Below, piece after piece: positions 59,511 to 64,000 of a DNA stretch of 64,000 bases. Where the stretch lies: positions 2,976,001 through 3,040,000 of the forward strand of contig NZ_CP110680.1 in NCBI RefSeq assembly GCF_028583725.1. The letters are read 5' to 3'. This stretch comes from Cellulomonas fimi (GTDB lineage Bacteria > Actinomycetota > Actinomycetes > Actinomycetales > Cellulomonadaceae). A program made the position numbers and the translations under genes. Below the pieces are notes generated by a model. It did no database searches, was not told the origin of the DNA, and worked only from the letters and a program-made list of their open reading frames with translations. Every line of letters begins with the position of its first letter. Position 1 is the first letter of the stretch.

Positions 59511-61187
59511 ATGCGCCGTGTCATCGCTCTGCTCTGCCTCGTCGTCGGAGCCGTCGTGCTCCTGGTCGGGACGGCGGCCGCCACGCTCGTCGGACCGGAC
59601 GACCGCGTCGACCTCCGACCGCTCGCCGCACCGGCGGGCGTCCGCGCGGTCGTCGTGCCGCACGACCTCGTCCCGCTCAGCGGGGTGACCCTGCACGTCG
59701 GAGCGCGTGCCGACCGCGGCGACGTCCTCGTCGGCGCGGCGCACCCGGTCGACGTCTCCTCCTACGTCTCGACCACCCGACGCCTCGTGCTCCTGCGCGC
59801 CGGCACGGACGGCCGACCGGTGGGCGACGTGCGCGGACGCGCCGGCGACACACCTCTCGACCTCGCCGCGGCGACCTTCTGGACCGCCGACGACGCGGGC
59901 AGCGGCACGCGTGCGCTCGACGTGGTGCTCACTGACGACCCGGTGGCGGTCACGGCCGTCGCGGCCGACCCGGGTGCGCGCCTCCACGTCGTCGTGGGCG
60001 TCGAGGTGCCGTCCTCGTTCCTGGCCGCGACGGCGACGGCCCTCACGGGAGCCGCGCTCGTCGCGCTCGGGATCGTCCTCGTGCGACGACGCGGTCCGCG
60101 GGGTCCGAGGGGCGCGATCGGGCCGGACGAGGTCGGCGTGACCGTGGCCGGTGACGTCCGGCGCTCACGCGCCGCAGCACCGCCGGCGCACGTCGCGACC
60201 CGGTCACGGCGCGCCGGTGTCCTCGCGGTCGTGACGGTCGCGACCGCGGTGAGCCTGACCGGGTGCGCCGCGCGACCGGGCGTCGTGATCCGCCCGTCCG
60301 AGCCGGAGCGGCTCGCGGTGACGGACGCGGAGCGGGACGCGCCCGGGCCGGGCCAGCACCCGTACTCCGAGGCCGCCGCGGCGGCCGCCGCGGGTGACCC
60401 TGACGCGTGGGCGGCGGTGCTGAGCGGCCCCGAGCTCGAGGCGCAGCAGCTCGAGTCCCGCGTGGCGCTCGCACGTGCGGCGCAGGACGGCACGCCCGTC
60501 GACGGCTCGACGTACGGCCTGACGACGCTGGAGGAGCTGAACCCCGCGTTCACGGCCTACCCGCTGTTCCGCGTCGAGGTCACACGCAAGGACGGCGACG
60601 CCACGGCGCCGCCGCTCCTGCGGCTGTCCGAGCGGCGCGACGTCCTGGACGGCTGGCACGTCCTCGCGGAGACGACGGTCGCGGAGGGCACGGTCCTGCA
60701 CCGGGGCGACCCGGGCGCACGGCACGCGCCGAACGAGGCCGACCTCGGCCGGGCGCAGGACGCGCTGGGCGCGGTGCAGGACTACCTCCGGACCGGCGAG
60801 GCCGGTGCGATCCACGAGGTCGGCGCCCTCGGCGACGTGCGCCACGACCTGCTGCTCGGGGACCTGGGCGCGGTCGTGCAGTCGGTCACCGTCGACCCCT
60901 GGGGGGACCGTGCCGCGCCGTTCGGTCCGCACGGGGCGTCTCGCGCGTTCGCGGTCGGCGGAGGCACCGTCGCGGTCCTCACCCTCGACGCCGACGTGAC
61001 GATCTCGTCGACGTCCGCGGACGACCTCCTGCAGTTCACCGACCCCGTCCTGGCGGCCGCCGTCGGTCAGCCCGGGTGGCGCACCGCGCTCCGCGTGCGG
61101 GCCGTCGTCGTCGTCGCGGTCGCGGTGTCGTCGTCGGGCACCGTGACCGTCCTCGGCGCGTCCGCCAAGCCCGTCGCCCGGTCGTGA
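59511..61187 (+). CDS. Membrane protein with internal lipobox-like segment
   Basis: A 558-aa protein. Residues 1-~225 hold an N-terminal hydrophobic segment (IALLCLVVGAVVLLVGTAAA), an extracellular part, and a second helix at ~184-203 followed by a basic stretch. Residues ~235-252 are a third helix that ends in SLTGC (C252), which looks exactly like a lipoprotein signal (lipobox) but is internal. The rest (~253-558) resembles a secreted lipoprotein domain with no known fold. This reads like a membrane protein fused to a former lipoprotein gene. ATG 59511 follows a GGGGGG purine run. Function unknown. Confidence 0.7.
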   Translation: MRRVIALLCLVVGAVVLLVGTAAATLVGPDDRVDLRPLAAPAGVRAVVVPHDLVPLSGVTLHVGARADRGDVLVGAAHPVDVSSYVSTTRRLVLLRAGTDGRPVGDVRGRAGDTPLDLAAATFWTADDAGSGTRALDVVLTDDPVAVTAVAADPGARLHVVVGVEVPSSFLAATATALTGAALVALGIVLVRRRGPRGPRGAIGPDEVGVTVAGDVRRSRAAAPPAHVATRSRRAGVLAVVTVATAVSLTGCAARPGVVIRPSEPERLAVTDAERDAPGPGQHPYSEAAAAAAAGDPDAWAAVLSGPELEAQQLESRVALARAAQDGTPVDGSTYGLTTLEELNPAFTAYPLFRVEVTRKDGDATAPPLLRLSERRDVLDGWHVLAETTVAEGTVLHRGDPGARHAPNEADLGRAQDALGAVQDYLRTGEAGAIHEVGALGDVRHDLLLGDLGAVVQSVTVDPWGDRAAPFGPHGASRAFAVGGGTVAVLTLDADVTISSTSADDLLQFTDPVLAAAVGQPGWRTALRVRAVVVVAVAVSSSGTVTVLGASAKPVARS

Positions 61188-61201
61188 CACCGGGCCCGCT
61201 C

Positions 61202-61239
61202 GTGCCGGGACGGAGCTGCGCGTCGACGGCCTCCGGCAC
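61202..61239. terminator. Weak hairpin between convergent genes
   Basis: A 7-bp stem (61202-61208 with 61233-61239) and a 24-nt loop lie between the 558-aa membrane protein gene and the lectin-like gene. It is a possible bidirectional terminator only. Confidence 0.3.
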
Positions 61240-61263
61240 CCCCGCGTTCCCGGGCCGCCGAGG

Positions 61264-62061
61264 TCAGTCGTGCGTGAGGGTGATCGTCGCGAGGAAGGCG
61301 CCGCTGTTGTTCGCCACGCCGGCGTCGTTGACGCCGAGGTACAGCTGGCCGTCCCGCGGGCACACGTAGGCGGCGCGCTCGCCGACGACGAAGAAGGTGT
61401 CGGGGTCCTCGTCGAGGCTGCCGATGACGGTCACCGTGTTCGCGTCGGGGAAGCCCTCGACGTTGAACTGGTGGAAGAACGGGTCGAGCAGCCCGTTCGG
61501 TCCGACGGTCCCGCCGGCCGACTGGTCGTGCGACACGGACCCGCTCATCTCGATGCCGAAGACGTCGCCCGTCACGCACGTCACGCCCATCGGGGTCCAC
61601 ACCTGGGTCGCCGGAACGGCCCGGTCGACGACGGTGACGGTGGGCTCCTCCGGGGTCGGGGTCGGGGTCGGCGTCTCCGCCGGCGCCGTGCTCGTCACCA
61701 TGGACGCGCCGGAGCCGGCGTCGCTGCCCCCGTCGGGCCACAGCGCGTACACGAGCGCACCGAGCACCACCACGCCGCCGACGCCCGCCGCCACGCCGAC
61801 GAGCAGCGAGCGACGGTCGGTCGGCTGCGGGGGAACCGCGACCGACGACGGGCCGCCGCCGGCGGGAGGTGTCCAGCTCGCCGCCGTCGCGCCGCCCGTC
61901 GGCGCGTGCGCGCCGCCCGCTCCGGAGGCCGGTACCCCGCCGACGCCGACGGGCGGCGGCGGAGCCGGTGCGGCGCTCAGGACCTCGTCGGCCGCGGCCG
62001 TGTCCCCCGGGCCCGTGCCCGCGCCGGGCCCGTCGTCGTCGGGGTTCCTCGTCGTGTCCAC
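61264..62061 (-). CDS. Membrane-anchored protein with a LecA (PA-IL)-like lectin domain
   Basis: A 265-aa protein. Residues ~1-85 are Pro/Gly/Ala-rich and probably cytoplasmic; a single membrane helix follows (LLVGVAAGVGGVVVLGALVY, near 90-110); then a Thr/Pro-rich stalk (TSTAPAETPTPTPTPEEP). Residues ~145-265 resemble the galactophilic lectin LecA: VWTPMGVTCVTGDVFGIEM, VTVIGSLDEDPDTFFVVG, and LYLGVNDAGVANNSGAFLAT with the calcium/sugar loop. It would display a sugar-binding domain outside the cell. GTG 62061 has GGGAGGG 6 nt upstream. It is convergent with the membrane protein above. Confidence 0.75.
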   Translation of the reverse strand: MDTTRNPDDDGPGAGTGPGDTAAADEVLSAAPAPPPPVGVGGVPASGAGGAHAPTGGATAASWTPPAGGGPSSVAVPPQPTDRRSLLVGVAAGVGGVVVLGALVYALWPDGGSDAGSGASMVTSTAPAETPTPTPTPEEPTVTVVDRAVPATQVWTPMGVTCVTGDVFGIEMSGSVSHDQSAGGTVGPNGLLDPFFHQFNVEGFPDANTVTVIGSLDEDPDTFFVVGERAAYVCPRDGQLYLGVNDAGVANNSGAFLATITLTHD

Positions 62062-62161
62062 AGCGTCCCTCCCCCGTGAGGCACCGCGCACCGCACGCGG
62101 CACCACCGACAAGGAGGCACGCCGCGACCCGCAGATACGGCGGACCGCCCCCCGTCAGCCC

Positions 62162-62992
62162 TCAGCCTTCGGTCGAGCCGGACGCGGTGGACGCGCGGCG
62201 CAGGATCACCTCGGCGTGCCGCAGGACGGGACCGTCGACGAGCCGCCCGTGCCACCGGAACGCCCCGGGCGCGCCGACGGCGACCGCGAGGACCGCACGT
62301 GCCCACGCGACCTCGTCGTCGTCCGGCCGGTACGCGTCGCGCACGACGTCGACCTGCGCGGGGTGCAGGCACGCGGTCGCGGTGAAGCCGGTGGCGGCCG
62401 CGTCGTCGGCCTCCTCGGCCAGGCCCGCGAGGTCGTCGAGGTCGAGGTGCACGGCGTCGATCGCGGCCTTGCCGTACGCCCCGGCGGCGACCAGCACGAC
62501 GGCGCGCGCGTACCGGGCGATGTCGCGGTAGGACCCTTCGGGCCGACGGCTCGACGTGCCGCCGAGGGACGCGACGAGGTCCTCGGCACCCCACATGAGG
62601 GCCACCACGGACGGCTCGGCGGCGATCTCGGCGGCGTGCAGGACGCCGGCGGCGGTCTCGACGAGCGCGACGACGTCGAACCCCGCGAGCGCGCGCACGT
62701 CGTCGGGACCCGACGTCTTGGCGAGCATGAGCGTGCGGTACGGCGTCTCCGCGAGCGCGCGCAGGTCCTCGGCCAGGTCGGGCGTCGACGCGGCGTTGAC
62801 ACGGACGACCGTGCGGGCGGGGTCGAGGAGCGTGCGGCGCAGGGCGTCGCGCGCGCGCCCCTTGGCGTCGGGCGCGACGGCGTCCTCGAGGTCGAGGATC
62901 ACCGCGTCCGCCCGGTCGGCGGCCTTCGCGTACCGGTCGGGGCGGTCGGCGGGGCAGAACAGCAGCGCGGGGCCGAGGGTGAACGTGCTCAC
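62162..62992 (-). CDS. CitE-like CoA-ester lyase
   Basis: A 276-aa HpcH/HpaI aldolase superfamily protein. The motifs are PALLFCPADRPDRY at the start, VILDLEDAVAPDAK (metal Asp/Glu), VRVNA, and a C-terminal HPAQVDVVRDAY. Free-standing CitE-like proteins are not citrate lyase subunits. The nearest counterpart by context is M. tuberculosis Rv2498c, a beta-hydroxyacyl-CoA lyase (e.g. citramalyl-CoA). GTG 62992 overlaps the MaoC stop (GTGA). With MaoC and the dehydrogenase it would split a short branched acyl-CoA. Confidence 0.88.
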   Translation of the reverse strand: MSTFTLGPALLFCPADRPDRYAKAADRADAVILDLEDAVAPDAKGRARDALRRTLLDPARTVVRVNAASTPDLAEDLRALAETPYRTLMLAKTSGPDDVRALAGFDVVALVETAAGVLHAAEIAAEPSVVALMWGAEDLVASLGGTSSRRPEGSYRDIARYARAVVLVAAGAYGKAAIDAVHLDLDDLAGLAEEADDAAATGFTATACLHPAQVDVVRDAYRPDDDEVAWARAVLAVAVGAPGAFRWHGRLVDGPVLRHAEVILRRASTASGSTEG

Positions 62993-63462
62993 GGCGCCGC
63001 GTCCCGCGTCCAGAACAGGACCGTGCGCGTGGCCTCCGCGACCACGACGCCGTCCTGGTTGCGGCCGGTGTGCGCGAGCGTGACGACGCCCTGCCCCGGG
63101 CGCGACGACGAGGGCCGCTTCGACTCGACGACCGTCTCGGAGTAGAGCGTGTCGCCGTGGAACAGCGGGTGCGGGAACCGGACGCCGGTGAACCCGAGGT
63201 TCGCGACGATCGTGCCCTGCGTGAGCTGCGTGACGGACGTCCCGACCAGGACGGCGAGCGTCATCATCGAGTTCACCAGCCGCTGCCCGAACGGCTGGTC
63301 GGCCGACCACGCGGCGTCGAGGTGCAGCGCCTGGGTGTTCATCGTCAGCGTGCTGAACAGCACGTTGTCCGCCTCGGTGAGCGTGCGTCCGGGGCGGTGC
63401 AGGTAGCGGGTGCCGGGTTCGAGCTCGTCGTAGTACAGCCCCCGCTGCACGACGTCGGTCAT
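62989..63462 (-). CDS. MaoC-like dehydratase
   Basis: A 157-aa hot-dog-fold (R)-specific enoyl-CoA hydratase-like protein. Family marks are the early TLTEADNVLFSTLTMNTQ (Asp at the active site, Asn-containing turn), LHLDAAW (catalytic His), and GNLGF-like ANLGFTGVRFPHPLFHGDTL. It hydrates an enoyl-CoA. The ATG overlaps the acyl-CoA dehydrogenase stop (ATGA), and its own stop overlaps citE, so the three are coupled. It corresponds by order to M. tuberculosis Rv2499c. Confidence 0.87.
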   Translation of the reverse strand: MTDVVQRGLYYDELEPGTRYLHRPGRTLTEADNVLFSTLTMNTQALHLDAAWSADQPFGQRLVNSMMTLAVLVGTSVTQLTQGTIVANLGFTGVRFPHPLFHGDTLYSETVVESKRPSSSRPGQGVVTLAHTGRNQDGVVVAEATRTVLFWTRDAAP

Positions 63463-64000
63463 CGTGCGGACACCCCGACACCCGCGCCGGCGAACCCGAG
63501 CTCGCGCGCGATCACCATGAGCTGCACCTCCGTCGTGCCCTCGCCGATCTCCAGGATCTTCGAGTCGCGGTAGTGCCGCGCGACGGGGTTCTCGTTGAGG
63601 ACGCCGTACCCGCCGAAGATCTGCGTCGCGTCGCGCGCGTTGTCCATCGCGGCCTCGCTCCCGAGCAGCTTTGCGAGGCTCGCCTCGAGCTTGAACGGCC
63701 GGCCGGCGACGAGCAACCGCGCGGCCTCGTACCAGGCGAGCCGTGCGGCGTGCACACGGGCCTCCATGCGCGCGAGCTTGAACGCGATGTGCTGGTTCTC
63801 GCCGATCGGGTGGCCGAACACGTTGCGGCTGCGGGCGTACCGCATCGCCTCCTCGAGGCAGCCCTGGGCCGCTCCGGTGCACAGCGCGGCGATCGCGACG
63901 CGACCCTCGTCGAGCGCCTGGATGAACTGCGCGAACCCGCGACCGCGCGTCCCGAGCAGGTTCTCCTCCGGCACGCGCAGGTTCTCGAAGCGGAGCGGGT
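63459..64000 (-). CDS. Acyl-CoA dehydrogenase (partial, 5' end outside window)
   Basis: The visible 180 C-terminal residues run off the window's end in frame (LRFENLRVPEENLLG continues upstream). They contain the C-terminal helical domain, with RNVFGHPIGENQHIAFKLA, the FAD-contact IFGGYGVLNENPVARHYRD, and ILEIGEGTTEVQ, where the catalytic base is expected. Such enzymes desaturate acyl-CoA with an electron-transfer flavoprotein. In the matching M. tuberculosis order this gene is fadE19 (Rv2500c), next to accA1/accD1. I predict biotin-carboxylase genes beyond position 64000, which cannot be checked here. Confidence 0.94.
   Translation of the reverse strand, partial: PLRFENLRVPEENLLGTRGRGFAQFIQALDEGRVAIAALCTGAAQGCLEEAMRYARSRNVFGHPIGENQHIAFKLARMEARVHAARLAWYEAARLLVAGRPFKLEASLAKLLGSEAAMDNARDATQIFGGYGVLNENPVARHYRDSKILEIGEGTTEVQLMVIARELGFAGAGVGVSAR

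Overview
This window is chromosomal DNA from a very GC-rich actinobacterium, most likely Cellulomonas or a close relative. This is inferred from the strong third-position GC bias, the many GTG starts with 4-nt RTGA gene overlaps, the recC-recB-recD order, and TAnnnT -10 boxes lying 6-8 nt before start codons (leaderless genes). I found no rRNA, tRNA, insertion sequence, integrase or CRISPR array. The first and last genes run off the window.

Layout. 1-4.5 kb: the end of a LolA/RseB-like protein gene coupled to an ABC exporter pair, then luxS-mtnN (both enzymes of AI-2 synthesis) and a convergent acylphosphatase. 4.6-11.6 kb: a candidate conflict/cell-suicide locus with a CHAT protease-SIR2 fusion, a coupled membrane-anchored STAND NTPase with WD40-like repeats, and a convergent second caspase-fold (C25-like) protease. 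11.7-15.8 kb: a DinB-like protein, a winged-helix protein, and a secreted phytase-esterase/GDPD fusion. 15.9-19.7 kb: a TerD-PD-(D/E)XK nuclease fusion, a solitary Hcp-like protein, a DUF1905 protein and a VapBC toxin-antitoxin pair. 19.7-29.5 kb: an RlmC-type rRNA methyltransferase, divergent from a seven-gene operon (GMC oxidoreductase, membrane phosphoesterase, alpha/beta hydrolase, acetoacetate-decarboxylase-like protein, two membrane proteins, patatin) in which all six junctions are exactly 4-nt overlaps.

29.5-39.4 kb: a membrane-anchored Mrr-like nuclease divergent from recC-recB-recD, with a 34-codon ORF bridging recB and recD. 39.4-47.6 kb: two GNAT acetyltransferases, a dicarboxylate/amino-acid symporter behind a leader-peptide attenuator, a matrixin-like protease, a polytopic membrane protein, an FAD oxidoreductase and an alpha/beta hydrolase. 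47.6-55.3 kb: gltD without gltB, a secreted alkaline phosphatase, and a SWIM zinc-finger protein coupled to a 1112-aa protein of unknown function. 55.5-59.1 kb: prpD-prpB-prpC of the methylcitrate cycle (propionyl-CoA disposal). 59.1-64 kb: a small acidic protein, two membrane-anchored surface proteins (one with a LecA-like lectin domain), and an acyl-CoA dehydrogenase-MaoC-CitE operon whose order matches Mycobacterium tuberculosis Rv2500c-Rv2498c.

The best candidates for new biology are the CHAT-SIR2/STAND/C25 locus, the seven-gene oxidoreductase-to-patatin operon, the TerD-nuclease fusion beside an orphan Hcp, the attenuator leader peptide before the symporter, and the 34-codon bridging ORF in recBD.
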